Assembly (NCBI RefSeq): GCF_001673315.1
Contig: NZ_LZLQ01000051.1
Location: 39,403-103,402 of the forward strand
Length of the DNA stretch: 64,000 nt
Direction: 5' to 3'
Source: Mycobacterium asiaticum
GTDB taxonomy: Bacteria > Actinomycetota > Actinomycetes > Mycobacteriales > Mycobacteriaceae
The notes beneath the pieces were generated by a model that did not search any database, was not told the DNA's origin, and saw only the letters and a list, made by a program, of their open reading frames with translations. Below are positions 52,961 through 63,469 of the stretch, piece by piece. Numbering within the stretch: the first letter of the stretch is position 1; every line of letters begins with the position of its first letter. A program made the position numbers and the translations under genes.

Positions 52961-53016
52961 CGAGCGTGAAGCTGGCTTCACCCTCGAACGCGAGCGTGAA
53001 GCCAGCTTCACCCTCG
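52961..53016. repeat. Two 30-bp-spaced palindromic repeats between ilvE and cobS
   Basis: CGAGCGTGAAGCTGGCTTCA + CCCTCG occurs at 52961-52986, and again with two changed loop bases at 52991-53016. Each forms a stem GTGAAGC/GCTTCAC with a 2-base centre. They lie between convergent genes and may help stop transcription from both sides. Confidence 0.8.
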
Positions 53017-53021
53017 GCGCG

Positions 53022-53756
53022 TCACAGACGCACAAAGGCGGCTAACGCGACCGCGCTGACCGTCGTCGTCAGTTCGATCGCCGCGCCCAGCACGTCACCG
53101 GTGATGCCGCCGAACCGGCGCGCACAATGCGCGACCAAAACCGCCCCAGCCGCCAGCGCCAGCAGCACCGCCACCGGGCCCTGCCATAACCGCGGCCCGG
53201 CCAGCGCGGCACCACCCAGCAGGACCACCGACCAGGCCAGCACCACCGCGAGCGGCTGCGTCCCCGCCACCTGAACGCCCAGCGCGCTGCCTTCGGCCGC
53301 CCGCACCGAACGCCGACAGGCCAGCACCGCGGTGACGCGGCCGGCGGCGACGGACACCACGATCGCCGCGCTGCTCAGCGACGAAAAGGCCAGCCCCTGC
53401 AAGACGATCACCAGGACGACGGCCGCCACCCCGAACGGGCCGGCCGACCCGTCGCGCATCACCGCCAGCGCACGCTGCGGCGGCCCGTAGCAGCCCAGTC
53501 CGTCCGCGGTATCCGCCACTCCATCGATGTGCAGCCCGCGGGTCGCCACCAGCAGCACCGTTACGGCGAGCATCCCGGACAACGGGTGCCCGCTGCCGAA
53601 CGCCTGGGCCGCGCCCCACGCCGTGGCGGCGGTCAGCGCGCCAAGCGCGAGGCCGACCACGGGCAGTGCCGCCATCGCACCGCGGCCCATTCGGCCGACG
53701 GCCGGGACGGGCAGCACCGTCCCGAATGCGAAAGCCGTTGCCAGTGAACGGATCAC
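53022..53756 (-). CDS. cobS: Adenosylcobinamide-GDP ribazoletransferase (cobalamin synthase)
   Basis: A 244-aa polytopic membrane enzyme joining adenosylcobinamide-GDP and alpha-ribazole (phosphate). Family marks are [10 protein letters not shown], the acidic [37 protein letters not shown] and the C-terminal [19 protein letters not shown]. The GTG start overlaps the cobT stop (GTGA). It is the last gene of cobU-cobT-cobS. Confidence 0.95.
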   Translation of the reverse strand: MIRSLATAFAFGTVLPVPAVGRMGRGAMAALPVVGLALGALTAATAWGAAQAFGSGHPLSGMLAVTVLLVATRGLHIDGVADTADGLGCYGPPQRALAVMRDGSAGPFGVAAVVLVIVLQGLAFSSLSSAAIVVSVAAGRVTAVLACRRSVRAAEGSALGVQVAGTQPLAVVLAWSVVLLGGAALAGPRLWQGPVAVLLALAAGAVLVAHCARRFGGITGDVLGAAIELTTTVSAVALAAFVRL

Positions 53757-54808
53757 GTCGCCGGTCCGGTGACTCCCGCCTCGGTGAACGTTGCCATCGA
53801 GGCCAGTGTCGCCACGGCTGCGCGCAACACCGGCAAGGCCACCGCGGCGCCGGTGCCCTCGCCCAATCGCATCCGTAGCTCGAGGATCGGCGTCAAGTCG
53901 AGTGCCGTCAGGGCCAACGAGTGACCGGGCTCGGTCGATCGATGACCGGCCTGCCACCACTGCCGGGCACCGGGGGCCAACCGCTCGGCCACCAGGGCGG
54001 CGGCCGTCACCGCCATGCCGTCCAGTAGCACCGGGGTGCGTCGGATCGCGGCCTGCGCGCAGAAGCCGGCCATTGCGGCGAAGTCCGCGCCACCGCAGGT
54101 GCGCAGCAGCGCAACCGGGTCGTCCTTGACCGGGCGAGCACGGAACAGGGCGTCGCGCACCGCGGCCGTCTTGCGCGCCCAAGCGGCGTCGTCGATCCCG
54201 GTACCGAAGCCGACGACAGCGACGGGTTCGGTGTCGGTCAGCGCCGCGACCAGCACCGCGGCCGGGGTGGTGTTGCCGATGCCCATGTCGCCGGCGATCA
54301 GCAGATCGGCGCCTGCGTCGACTTCGTCGTCAGCGATCTGTTGGCCGGAGGCGATGGCCCGGGCGGTCTCGTCATCGGTCAGGGCGTCTTCGACGGCGAT
54401 GTCACCGCTGCCGCGCCGCACTTTGTCGCTGAGTATCTCCGAGGGCGCCAGCAACGGCTGCTCACAATCCACGGCCAGATCGACCACGCGCACCGTGGCA
54501 CCGGCGATTTCGGCCAGCGTGTTGATGGCGGCCCCGCCGCGCTCGATGTTGGCGACCATCTGCGCGGTCACCTCCGGCGGGTAAGCCGAGATCCCGGATC
54601 GCGCGACGCCGTGGTCGCCGGCGAACACCACGACCCGGGCCCGTTCGAACTGTCGCGGGGGGCACTGGCCCTGGCATGACGCGACCCATACCGACAGGTC
54701 CTCCAGCCGGCCCAGCGCGCCGCGCGGTTTGGTCAAAGAATCCTGCCGGGCGCGGGCAGCCGCCGCGGCGCTTGGGTCGGGTGGCGACACCGGTGCGAAC
54801 CCGATCAC
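53753..54808 (-). CDS. cobT: Nicotinate-nucleotide-dimethylbenzimidazole phosphoribosyltransferase
   Basis: A 351-aa enzyme making alpha-ribazole 5'-phosphate from dimethylbenzimidazole. Visible are [79 protein letters not shown] and the catalytic Glu in [14 protein letters not shown] at 54808 overlaps the cobU stop by four bases. Confidence 0.95.
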   Translation of the reverse strand: MIGFAPVSPPDPSAAAAARARQDSLTKPRGALGRLEDLSVWVASCQGQCPPRQFERARVVVFAGDHGVARSGISAYPPEVTAQMVANIERGGAAINTLAEIAGATVRVVDLAVDCEQPLLAPSEILSDKVRRGSGDIAVEDALTDDETARAIASGQQIADDEVDAGADLLIAGDMGIGNTTPAAVLVAALTDTEPVAVVGFGTGIDDAAWARKTAAVRDALFRARPVKDDPVALLRTCGGADFAAMAGFCAQAAIRRTPVLLDGMAVTAAALVAERLAPGARQWWQAGHRSTEPGHSLALTALDLTPILELRMRLGEGTGAAVALPVLRAAVATLASMATFTEAGVTGPAT

Positions 54809-55335
54809 GCCGGCCCCTTGATCGACAGGGTCTGCCCGGCAACCACCAACACCACTCGTTCGCACAGCGCCGCCACCTGCTGATTGAGGCTGCCCAGCTC
54901 GTCGGCGAAGCGGCGCGCGGACGCGGTGGCCGGCACCACCGTCAGCCCCACCTCCGGGCTGACCAGCATCAGTGTCGACTCGAACGCGCCGATTGCGGAC
55001 GCCAGCTGCTCGACGGCGGCAGCCGCCGACCCGTCCGCCCAACCGTGCCGGTCCAGTGTGGCGGTAAGCCAGGTGCCGAGGTCGTCCACCAGCGTCGGAA
55101 TGCCAGGGACCTGCCGCAACTCGCCGGCCACGTCGTCGGTTTCCACGGTCACCCAGTGTCCCGGACGACGGTCGCGGTGGCCGGTAATCCGACGCAGCCA
55201 ATCCGGGTCGGTTGAGTCGACCGGCCCGGCGGCCAGATAGCGGACCGGGTCACCCGGTTGCAGTGCGGTTGTGATCGCGTCCTCCGCCCACCTGGATTTG
55301 CCCGACCTGATGCCGCCGAGTACCAGCGTGCGCAC
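54805..55335 (-). CDS. cobU: Adenosylcobinamide kinase / adenosylcobinamide-phosphate guanylyltransferase
   Basis: A 176-aa enzyme that phosphorylates adenosylcobinamide and adds GMP. The P-loop [13 protein letters not shown] is at the N-terminus, then [15 protein letters not shown], the strand [14 protein letters not shown] and [32 protein letters not shown]. The start is GTG. The M. tuberculosis cobU I remember (Rv0254c) is far from cobT; here it heads a compact cobUTS operon. Confidence 0.93.
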   Translation of the reverse strand: MRTLVLGGIRSGKSRWAEDAITTALQPGDPVRYLAAGPVDSTDPDWLRRITGHRDRRPGHWVTVETDDVAGELRQVPGIPTLVDDLGTWLTATLDRHGWADGSAAAAVEQLASAIGAFESTLMLVSPEVGLTVVPATASARRFADELGSLNQQVAALCERVVLVVAGQTLSIKGPA

Positions 55336-55363
55336 CTGTGCTCAACCGGCTCTCAGGCGACCG

Positions 55364-56053
55364 TCAACTGACACTCGCGCCGCGCTCGACTTGTGGTCGG
55401 GGCGCGCGCATCCGGCGCATCTGCGAAGCCCGACTGGCAGCGTAAAGGCCTAGCTTCCAATGGCTTTCGGTGTTCTTGGGGAATTTCTCATCGACCAGCC
55501 GGCCTACCTTGCGGCCCAGCACGATGCCGTCGATCGTCATCAGGGCCATCAGTACCAGCATGGCCGGAGACATATAGAACTGCAGCTGCGGGACGGCGAA
55601 CATGGCAGCCAGCAGGAACAGTGCCGACGGCATGAAGAGGCCGAGCACGTTGCGCCGGGAGTCCACCACATCGCGGACGTATCGGCGTACCGGCCCTTTG
55701 TCGCGCGGCAGCAGGTAGGCCTCGTCGCCGGCCATCATGCGTTCCCGGCTGTCGGTCATCCGGGCGCGGCCGGCGGTCCGCTCGGCGCGGCGTTCCTCCC
55801 GGCTCAGTTTCGGGCGGGCCAGAGACTTGCGCCGGGCTCGAGCCTCGGCCGCGGTCATGGGTGCCGGGGCGACCGGACCCTTTCTGCCCTGTGCCGCACT
55901 GCGTTTGGGCGTAGGCCGGCCCTTGGGACCAGTTTTGCGCGATCCGCGTGCGGGCGTATCCGTGGCAGCAGAGTCCTGATCCTGCGCTACCGACGAGTCA
56001 TCTCCGTTCGCCCCGCTGTCCCCGTCGCCCTTGTTGCGGCCCAGTAGCTTCAC
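55364..56053 (-). CDS. DUF3043 family membrane protein
   Basis: 229 aa. A long charged, probably disordered N-terminus (Asp/Ser then Arg/Lys/Pro, ~1-95; [22 protein letters not shown]) precedes [18 protein letters not shown] and ARRNVL-like basic segments, then two hydrophobic helices [21 protein letters not shown] and [20 protein letters not shown], and a short C-terminal tail. Function unknown. GTG start. Divergent from the glycerate kinase. Confidence 0.88.
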   Translation of the reverse strand: MKLLGRNKGDGDSGANGDDSSVAQDQDSAATDTPARGSRKTGPKGRPTPKRSAAQGRKGPVAPAPMTAAEARARRKSLARPKLSREERRAERTAGRARMTDSRERMMAGDEAYLLPRDKGPVRRYVRDVVDSRRNVLGLFMPSALFLLAAMFAVPQLQFYMSPAMLVLMALMTIDGIVLGRKVGRLVDEKFPKNTESHWKLGLYAASRASQMRRMRAPRPQVERGASVS

Positions 56054-56212
56054 AGTCGCCAGGTTACTTCGCCGCTGCCCGGCTATTTGAATTGCGCCAG
56101 TAACGCCTGCGGCGGTAGGCCCGTGGACCTACTCTGGCCAGTAATGAACGGCTCGCCAGCCTCGGATGATGCTGCCGGTGGCTTCGGGCCCGGCAGGCTA
56201 CAGCTGCCCGCA

Positions 56213-57289
56213 ATGCGGGTGCTGGTGGCTCCCGACTGCTACGGCGACAGCTTGTCCGCGGTGGAGGCGGCCGCGGCCATCGCCACCGGCTGGACCCGGT
56301 CCCGGCCGGGAGATTCGTTCATCGTCGCCCCGCAGTCCGACGGCGGGCCAGGCTTCGTGGAGGTGTTGGCGAACCGGATCGGCGGATTGCGGGTGCAACG
56401 GGTCAGCGGGCCGCTGGACTTCGACGTGGACGCCCAGTGGGTGTTCGACGCGCACACCGCTACGGCGTACCTCGAATGCGCGCAGGCCTGCGGCCTGGGG
56501 TTGTTGGGTGGCCCGCCGAACCGGGAGACCGCGATGGCCGCACACAGCAGGGGTGTCGGGCAGCTCATCGGGGTCGCGTTGCAGGCCGGCGCCGCGCGGA
56601 TCGTGGTCGGCCTGGGCGGCAGTGCTTGTACCGACGGCGGCAAGGGCATGGTCGACGAGCTCGGAGGGCTCGACACCGCGCGTCAATGGCTGGCCGGCAT
56701 CGACCTGATCGCCGCATCGGATGTGGAGTACCCCCTGCTCGGTCCGTGGGGGGCGGCCCGCGTCTTCGCGCCGCAGAAGGGCGCCGATGCGGCCACCGTG
56801 GCGCAGCTGGAGGCCCGGCTGGAAGCGTGGGCTGTGGTGTTGGACACGGTCGCCGGACGCGACGTGAGCGCCGAGCCGGGCGCCGGGGCGGCCGGTGGGA
56901 TTGGGGCCGCGCTGCTGGCCCTGGGCGCCCGCTGCGAATCCGGTGCCGCTATCTTCGCCGAGCTGACCAATTTCGCCGACGACCTCGACGATGCCGACAT
57001 GATCGTCACTGGCGAGGGCCATTTCGACGAGCAGTCCCTGCACGGAAAGGTGGTGGGGGAGATCGCCGCCGCCGCCCGCGAGTTGGGAATCCCGGTGATT
57101 GTGCTGGCCGGGCAGGTGTCAGTGGACAAAGCCACCACTCGTGTGTCGGGGATCATGTCGGCCCTGGCCATGTCCGAATACGCAGGTTCGGTGCGGTTGG
57201 CGCTGGCCGATGCCGCCAATCAGCTGATGGGATTGGCCTCAGAGACAGCGGCGCGACTCGGGAATAGCGGCCCGCCAGGGTACCGTTGA
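56213..57289 (+). CDS. Glycerate kinase (GlxK family)
   Basis: A 358-aa kinase phosphorylating glycerate. Seen are [23 protein letters not shown], the phosphate-binding [78 protein letters not shown] and [18 protein letters not shown] 56213 makes it begin directly with the first strand and gives the length remembered for Rv2205c; the open frame begins earlier at 56087. Confidence 0.9.
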   Translation: MRVLVAPDCYGDSLSAVEAAAAIATGWTRSRPGDSFIVAPQSDGGPGFVEVLANRIGGLRVQRVSGPLDFDVDAQWVFDAHTATAYLECAQACGLGLLGGPPNRETAMAAHSRGVGQLIGVALQAGAARIVVGLGGSACTDGGKGMVDELGGLDTARQWLAGIDLIAASDVEYPLLGPWGAARVFAPQKGADAATVAQLEARLEAWAVVLDTVAGRDVSAEPGAGAAGGIGAALLALGARCESGAAIFAELTNFADDLDDADMIVTGEGHFDEQSLHGKVVGEIAAAARELGIPVIVLAGQVSVDKATTRVSGIMSALAMSEYAGSVRLALADAANQLMGLASETAARLGNSGPPGYR

Positions 57290-57377
57290 CCTAGTGGGTT
57301 TTTCCTGACCAGGCCCCAGACGCAACGGACATCCAGCTGGGCGGGCCCACCCGACCATGAGGCATGTAGGAGAAGTA

Positions 57378-57734
57378 ATGACGGTGCAGAACGAGTCGAC
57401 CACCAAGGCCCACGGCGTGAACCTCACCGAGGCCGCTGCTGCCAAGGCGAAGGCCCTGCTGGACCAGGAGGGTCGGGACGACCTGGCGCTGCGGATCGCG
57501 GTCCAGCCCGGTGGATGTGCGGGGCTGCGTTACAACCTGTTTTTCGACGACCGGACGCTGGACGGCGACCTGACCGTGGAATTCGGTGGCGTGGCCCTGA
57601 CGGTGGACCGGATGAGTGCGCCGTACGTCGAGGGCGCGTCCATCGACTTCGTGGACACCATCGAGAAGCAGGGCTTCACCATCGACAACCCGAACGCCTC
57701 GGGCTCCTGCGCCTGCGGCGACTCCTTCAACTGA
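57378..57734 (+). CDS. HesB/IscA family iron-sulfur assembly protein
   Basis: A 118-aa A-type carrier. The three conserved Cys residues are in QPGGCAGLRYNL and the C-terminal ASGSCACGDSF. VNLTEAAAAKAKALLDQEG is the typical N-terminal helix. It probably delivers Fe-S clusters, including to LipA encoded in this window. ATG 57378 follows AGGAGAA. The TGA stop forms one arm of the hairpin at 57731-57750. Confidence 0.94.
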   Translation: MTVQNESTTKAHGVNLTEAAAAKAKALLDQEGRDDLALRIAVQPGGCAGLRYNLFFDDRTLDGDLTVEFGGVALTVDRMSAPYVEGASIDFVDTIEKQGFTIDNPNASGSCACGDSFN

Positions 57735-57750
57735 CCCGGTAGCGGGTCAG
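57731..57750. terminator. Hairpin made of the stop codons of two convergent genes
   Basis: CTGACCCG (57731-57738), loop GTAG, CGGGTCAG (57743-57750). The perfect 8-bp stem contains the TGA of the HesB gene in one arm and the TGA of the Rv2203-type gene in the other. There is no U tract, so it is assigned as a terminator by position only. Confidence 0.5.
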
Positions 57751-58430
57751 TACTGGCCCGCGGTGCGCAGCACGTACGAGCACACCATGATCTGGCCACG
57801 CTGGAAGAGCAGCTGGGCTATGCCCTGCACCTGACTTCGCGTTGGTCCGCCTGCCGCGGGCGTCGCATCCATGCTGAACAGGACCTGGGCCTGGTACTGC
57901 GACAGGTAGACGATCTTGTCGACGGTCGTGACCTGGACTTCGGAGAACTGCTTGCGGAACGCGTCGCTGCTGAGCTTGGCCAGAGCCTGGTCGGAGCGTT
58001 TGTCCTTCACCCCGTCATAGATCCCGCACAACGTGTTGCGGACGATGCCGTCGACGTCGCGGTGCGCAAGGGCGTTGAGGTAATTCTGGACGGCCGTCTT
58101 GGCTGCGCCCTCGGAAAAGGTGCTGCCGGTGTTGGCGCCATTGGTGCGGACCCCGTAGACGATCGCCGTCGTCAACGCGGCCACCAGTGCGATCGCCAGC
58201 AGCGTGCCGATGAGCAGTCGTCTGGTCCGTCTCTGGCGGTAGGGGACCGGTCCGGTGGGGCCGGGATAGTTGGGTCCGTCGCCAGGCGGTGCGAAGGCGT
58301 CGCCCCCGCCCATATTGTGCGGAAAATCGACCGTGTCGGGTGCGTCCGGGCCGGCCTGCAGGTACGGCTGCTGCCCCTGGTGAGGTCCCTCGGAGCCGAC
58401 AGCGGGGTTCGGCGGGTGCGGACCGGCCAT
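57747..58430 (-). CDS. Membrane-anchored protein with N-terminal Pro/Gly-rich tail (Rv2203 type)
   Basis: 227 aa. Residues 1-65 are a cytoplasmic Pro/Gly-rich tail, followed by RQRRTRRLL, one membrane helix (IGTLLAIALVAALTTAIVYG) and an extracytoplasmic domain of ~130 residues (NYLNALAHRDVDGIVRNTLCGIYDGVKDKRSDQALAKL...) with two Cys. The shape resembles mycobacterial proteins with a single anchor and a small NTF2-like outer domain. Function unknown. Confidence 0.85.
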   Translation of the reverse strand: MAGPHPPNPAVGSEGPHQGQQPYLQAGPDAPDTVDFPHNMGGGDAFAPPGDGPNYPGPTGPVPYRQRRTRRLLIGTLLAIALVAALTTAIVYGVRTNGANTGSTFSEGAAKTAVQNYLNALAHRDVDGIVRNTLCGIYDGVKDKRSDQALAKLSSDAFRKQFSEVQVTTVDKIVYLSQYQAQVLFSMDATPAAGGPTRSQVQGIAQLLFQRGQIMVCSYVLRTAGQY

Positions 58431-58565
58431 CGTTGTTCTCCTAGGCTGGGGGATGAGCGACGAGCGGTTGCCGTCCGGGCATGGGGGCTGGGCAACCGGG
58501 TGAGTTCTCTCAGCAGGCTAGCGCAATGGTTACGAGGGGCCTGGCTGACGTTCATGAGAGGCTAG

Positions 58566-59570
<1,005 letters not shown>

Positions 59571-59572
59571 TT

Positions 59573-59592
59573 AGCCCGGGGTAGCTCGGGCT
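59573..59592. terminator. Hairpin between convergent adoK and asnB
   Basis: AGCCCG (59573-59578) and CGGGCT (59587-59592) enclose an 8-base loop in the 21-bp gap between the two stop codons. On the minus strand it is followed by AATTAG. A weak, possibly bidirectional terminator. Confidence 0.45.
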
Positions 59593-61568
59593 TACAGCTC
59601 GACGGGGTAGACCGGCTCACTGATCTGCGGGATCACGCTGTGCTCGACGAAGACCGCGTGCCACAGCATGAAAATGAGCATCGTCCACAGCCGGCGGCTG
59701 TGGTCGCTGGTGCCCACTCGGTGTTCATCGAGCATCCGGCGCACGGCCGCCAGTTCGACCAGGTGGCCGGCCTGCGACGACCCGACCATCTCGTAAGCCC
59801 ACTCCTGGAGTTCGCCGGCGCGCAGCCAATGCCGGATCGGGACCGGGAAACCGAGTTTGGGTCGATTCAGCACGTGCGCCGGCACGATCGGCTCAAGTGC
59901 CCGCCGCAGCGCGTACTTGGTGGTGGTGCGGGTGATCTTGGCCTGGTAAGGCAACCGCGACGCCACCGCGAACACCTTGGGATCCAAGAACGGCACCCGC
60001 AGTTCCAGCGAATTGGCCATCGTCATCTTGTCGGCCTTGACCAGAATGTCGCCGCGCAGCCAGGTGAACAAGTCGAGGTGCTGCATTCGGGCCACCGGAT
60101 CCCAGCCGGTCGACTCCGCGTACACCCGCGTGGACACGTCGGTGTGCGTCCAGTCCTCGCGGAACCCGGGCAACACGTCCCGTAACTGGGCGTCGGAGAA
60201 GCTGCGGGCGTTGCCGTAGTAGCGCTCCTCGAGCGTCAGCGAACCCCGGTGCAGCAGGCTCTTGCCGCGCATCCCCTCCGGAAGCGGTCGAGACACCCGG
60301 CCCATGGACCGTCGCAGCGGCCGTGGCAGGTAGTCGAAGGGTTTCAGCGACAGCGGCTCCCGGTAGATGGTGTAGCCGCCGAACAACTCGTCGGCACCCT
60401 CGCCGGACAGCACCACCTTGACGTGCTTGCGGGCTTCCCGCGCGACGAAAAACAGCGGTACCAGCGCCGGATCGGCGACCGGCTCGTCGAGGTACCAGAC
60501 GATCTCGGGCAGCGCGGCCACGAACTCCTCGGCGCTGACCACCTTGGCGACGTGCCGGGCGCCGATCGCCTCCGCTGACGCGACGGCGACGTCCAGCTCC
60601 GAAAAGCCCTCGCGCTCGAAACCGGTGGTGAAGGTGATCAGCTTCGGATTGTGCCGAATGGCCAGCGCCGCGATGGCCGTGGAGTCGATGCCGCCGGACA
60701 GGAACGACCCGACGGTGACGTCGGCGCGCATGTGCTTGGCAACGGAGTCCTCGAGTACCGCGGTGATCTCGTCATAGCGGGCCTGCTCGGTGTCCGAGGT
60801 GATTGGCACCGCCGAAAAGCGCGGCACGAAGTAGCGGGTCACCACCGGGTCCGCGCCCGGTCGGATTACCGCGAAACAGCCCGATTCGAGCCGTCGCACG
60901 CCGCGGTGCAGGGTCTCGGGCTCCGGGACGTACTGCAGGACGGTGTAGTGCTGCACCGCGCGCTCGTCGATCCCGGTGTCGAAAGCCACCAGATCGGCCA
61001 GGTCCAGCAGGCACTTTTTCTCGCTGGCCACCGCGGTGCCGCCGGTGCCGGTCGCCATGAACAGCGGCTTGATGCCGAACGGGTCGCGGGCGCAGAACAA
61101 TTCGCGGGTGACGGTGTCCCACAAGGCGAAGGCGAACATGCCACGCAACCGCTTGAGGACGTCGGCGCCCCAATAGTGGTAGCCGGCGACGATGGCCTCT
61201 CCGTCACCGTCGGTCGCGAAGACGGCGCCGTGGCCGGTGCGCAGTTCGTCGCGTAGTTCCAGGTAGTTGTAGATCTCGCCGTTGAAGACCAGCACGTACC
61301 GCTCGGGTGTCTCGGGCGGCCCCCAGCGCAGCGGTTGGTGCGAGTGCGCTATATCGATGATGCAGAGCCGGTTGAACCCGAAAATCACCGAGCCGTCCTG
61401 ATCGGGGTCGGCCCAGGTGCCCGGTTCGTCCGGACCGCGGTGGCGCATCAGGTGCGAGGCCCGGGCGATCGCAGCGTCGGCGCGAGCGGCGTGGTCCGCC
61501 GCCGCTTCGGGCCCGTCCGGGCCTTCTGGGGCGGCCGAAGCGCTCACGTAGGCCAGCAGTCCACACAC
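59592..61568 (-). CDS. asnB: Glutamine-hydrolysing asparagine synthetase-family amidotransferase (AsnB/LtsA type)
   Basis: 658 aa. The N-terminal class II amidotransferase domain begins at catalytic Cys2 (MCGLLAYVS) with MRHRGPDEPGTW and VFNGEIYNY. The synthetase domain carries the PP-loop FLSGGIDSTAIAAL near residue 285 and GEGADELFGGY. In corynebacteria and mycobacteria this branch (LtsA/AsnB) amidates meso-diaminopimelate of peptidoglycan, which I consider more likely than free asparagine synthesis. GTG start. Divergent from ctaC. Confidence 0.93.
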   Translation of the reverse strand: MCGLLAYVSASAAPEGPDGPEAAADHAARADAAIARASHLMRHRGPDEPGTWADPDQDGSVIFGFNRLCIIDIAHSHQPLRWGPPETPERYVLVFNGEIYNYLELRDELRTGHGAVFATDGDGEAIVAGYHYWGADVLKRLRGMFAFALWDTVTRELFCARDPFGIKPLFMATGTGGTAVASEKKCLLDLADLVAFDTGIDERAVQHYTVLQYVPEPETLHRGVRRLESGCFAVIRPGADPVVTRYFVPRFSAVPITSDTEQARYDEITAVLEDSVAKHMRADVTVGSFLSGGIDSTAIAALAIRHNPKLITFTTGFEREGFSELDVAVASAEAIGARHVAKVVSAEEFVAALPEIVWYLDEPVADPALVPLFFVAREARKHVKVVLSGEGADELFGGYTIYREPLSLKPFDYLPRPLRRSMGRVSRPLPEGMRGKSLLHRGSLTLEERYYGNARSFSDAQLRDVLPGFREDWTHTDVSTRVYAESTGWDPVARMQHLDLFTWLRGDILVKADKMTMANSLELRVPFLDPKVFAVASRLPYQAKITRTTTKYALRRALEPIVPAHVLNRPKLGFPVPIRHWLRAGELQEWAYEMVGSSQAGHLVELAAVRRMLDEHRVGTSDHSRRLWTMLIFMLWHAVFVEHSVIPQISEPVYPVEL

Positions 61569-61671
61569 GGCGCCACAGTATGCCGCACTCGGACGCCCGG
61601 TGCGTTGGACGCTCCCGGCGGGTCCTGGTGACCAGGCAGTCGCCCGGGTGAGCGGCGTGGTCTACGCTGCG

Positions 61672-61701
61672 TAGTATTCGAATCCGAGTATTCGGATCCG
61701 A
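61672..61701 (+). promoter_or_regulatory. ctaC promoter region with tandem 14-mers
   Basis: TAGTAT (61672-61677) fits a -10 hexamer. It overlaps two tandem 14-mers, GTATTCGAATCCGA (61674-61687) and GTATTCGGATCCGA (61688-61701), containing palindromes TTCGAA and CGGATCCG. The site is 58 bp before the ctaC GTG and could be an operator at the transcription start. Confidence 0.45.
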
Positions 61702-61759
61702 TTTGGATCGAGTCAGCCGATGGCCAGTCGGCCCAGCTTGCGGTACAGGAGGCGCCACC

Positions 61760-62860
61760 GTGACACCTCGCGGGCAGGATCGTTCGCAAAGCTTGTCGCA
61801 GAGCAGGTCTGGGCAACAGTCCCCTGGGGGTCGGGGCCGGTCCCGCCGCCTTCGTCATGTTGCGCTGGCGGCCACACTGGGCGTGCTGGCATTGACCTTG
61901 AGTGGATGCGGTTGGCAGGACGTTCTGGGCTTGGGCTGGCCTGAGGGCATCACGCCCCAGGCCCACGTCAACCGGCAACTGTGGATCGGATCGGTCATCG
62001 CCGCCCTGGTCGTCGGGGCGATCGTCTACGGCCTCATCTTCTGGTCCACGGCGTTCCACCGGAAAAAGAAGGGCGACACCGAGTTCCCCCGGCAGTTCGG
62101 CTACAACATGCCGCTCGAGTTGGTGCTCACCATCGTGCCGTTCCTGATGATCTCGGTGTTGTTCTACTTCACGGTCGTGGTGCAGGAGAAGCTGCAGCAT
62201 CTCGAGAAGGACCCCGAAGTCGTGATCGACATCACGGCCTTCCAGTGGAACTGGAAGTTCGGTTACCAGCGAGTCGCGTTCAAGGACGGCACGTTCAACT
62301 TCGAAGGCGCCGACGAGGCCCGCAAGAAGGCGATGGAGTCCAAGCCGGAGGGTAAGGACGAGCACGGCGAGGAGCTGGTGGGCGCGATCCACGGCAAGAA
62401 CATGGAGGATCGCAGTTACCTGAACTACGACAAGGTCGAAATCCTGGGCACCCAGACCGAGATTCCGGTTCTGGTGCTGCCCAAGGGTAAGCGCATCGAA
62501 TTCGTGCAGGCCTCGGCCGACGTGGTGCACACCTGGTGGGTGCCGGAATTCCTGTTCAAGCGCGACGTGATGCCGCACCCCAAGGAGAACAATTCGATCA
62601 ACGTCTTCCAGGTCGAGGAGATCACCCGGACCGGAGCGTTCGTCGGGCACTGCGCCGAGTTCTGCGGCACCTACCACTCGATGATGAACTTCGAGGTTCG
62701 AGTCGTGGAGCCCAACGACTTCGTTGCGTTCATGCAGCAGCGGATTGCCGGTAAGACCAACGCGGAGGCGTTGCAGGCGATCAACCAGGCGCCGCTGGCG
62801 ACGAAGACCGAACCTTTCGACACCCGTCGCGGCGAACTGGCCCCGAGCCCGAGAGGTTAG
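61760..62860 (+). CDS. ctaC: Cytochrome c oxidase subunit II
   Basis: A 366-aa subunit of the aa3 oxidase that receives electrons at the CuA site. The signal sequence ends in the lipobox TLSGC (Cys near residue 50), suggesting lipidation. Two helices follow ([22 protein letters not shown] and [24 protein letters not shown]). The cupredoxin domain contains [21 protein letters not shown] and the CuA ligands [13 protein letters not shown]. An ~35-residue charged insertion ([21 protein letters not shown]) is typical of actinobacteria. AGGAGG precedes the GTG. Confidence 0.97.
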   Translation: MTPRGQDRSQSLSQSRSGQQSPGGRGRSRRLRHVALAATLGVLALTLSGCGWQDVLGLGWPEGITPQAHVNRQLWIGSVIAALVVGAIVYGLIFWSTAFHRKKKGDTEFPRQFGYNMPLELVLTIVPFLMISVLFYFTVVVQEKLQHLEKDPEVVIDITAFQWNWKFGYQRVAFKDGTFNFEGADEARKKAMESKPEGKDEHGEELVGAIHGKNMEDRSYLNYDKVEILGTQTEIPVLVLPKGKRIEFVQASADVVHTWWVPEFLFKRDVMPHPKENNSINVFQVEEITRTGAFVGHCAEFCGTYHSMMNFEVRVVEPNDFVAFMQQRIAGKTNAEALQAINQAPLATKTEPFDTRRGELAPSPRG

Positions 62861-62869
62861 GACAAAAGC

Positions 62870-63289
62870 ATGCATATCGAAGCCAGGCTGTTTGAGTTCA
62901 TCGCCGCCTTCTTTGCGCTGTGCTCCGTCCTCTACGGCGTACTGACCGGGCTGTTCGCCACCGGTGGCACCGAGTGGGCCGGCGAAACCGGTCTGGTCCT
63001 GACCACCGGCTTGGCACTGCTCACCGCCACCTTCTTCCGGTTCGTGGCGCGCCGGCTCGACACCCGTCCCGAGGACTATGAAGGTGCCGAGATCAGCGAC
63101 GGCGCAGGGGAACTGGGGTTCTTCAGCCCGCACAGCTGGTGGCCGATCCTGGTGGCTCTGTCCGGATCGGTGGCGGCCGTTGGCATCGCGTTGTGGCTGC
63201 CGTGGCTGATTGTGGCCGGTGTGGTGTTCATCATGGCGTCGGTCGCCGGGTTGGTCTTCGAGTACTACCTTGGGCCCGAGAAACACTGA
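62870..63289 (+). CDS. ctaF: Cytochrome c oxidase subunit IV, actinobacterial type
   Basis: A 139-aa four-helix membrane subunit of the bcc-aa3 supercomplex oxidase: [65 protein letters not shown] and [24 protein letters not shown], with a cytoplasmic loop [26 protein letters not shown]. It starts 9 bp after ctaC, clearly the same operon. Confidence 0.95.
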   Translation: MHIEARLFEFIAAFFALCSVLYGVLTGLFATGGTEWAGETGLVLTTGLALLTATFFRFVARRLDTRPEDYEGAEISDGAGELGFFSPHSWWPILVALSGSVAAVGIALWLPWLIVAGVVFIMASVAGLVFEYYLGPEKH

Positions 63290-63469
63290 TCGCAGTCCGA
63301 AGGTCACATCTGGGCATCAGTTGATCGACGCCCAGTCTGGCTGAGGGTCGCTGTCCGGGTCGGTTCGATAGGGTTTCCGGGGCACCATGACAATTCACCG
63401 AGTGCGCGGGCACGGATGCAGCCGCGGATCGCTGCGCGCTGGTGAGGCAGCTGGACAGGATAAGCAGAC

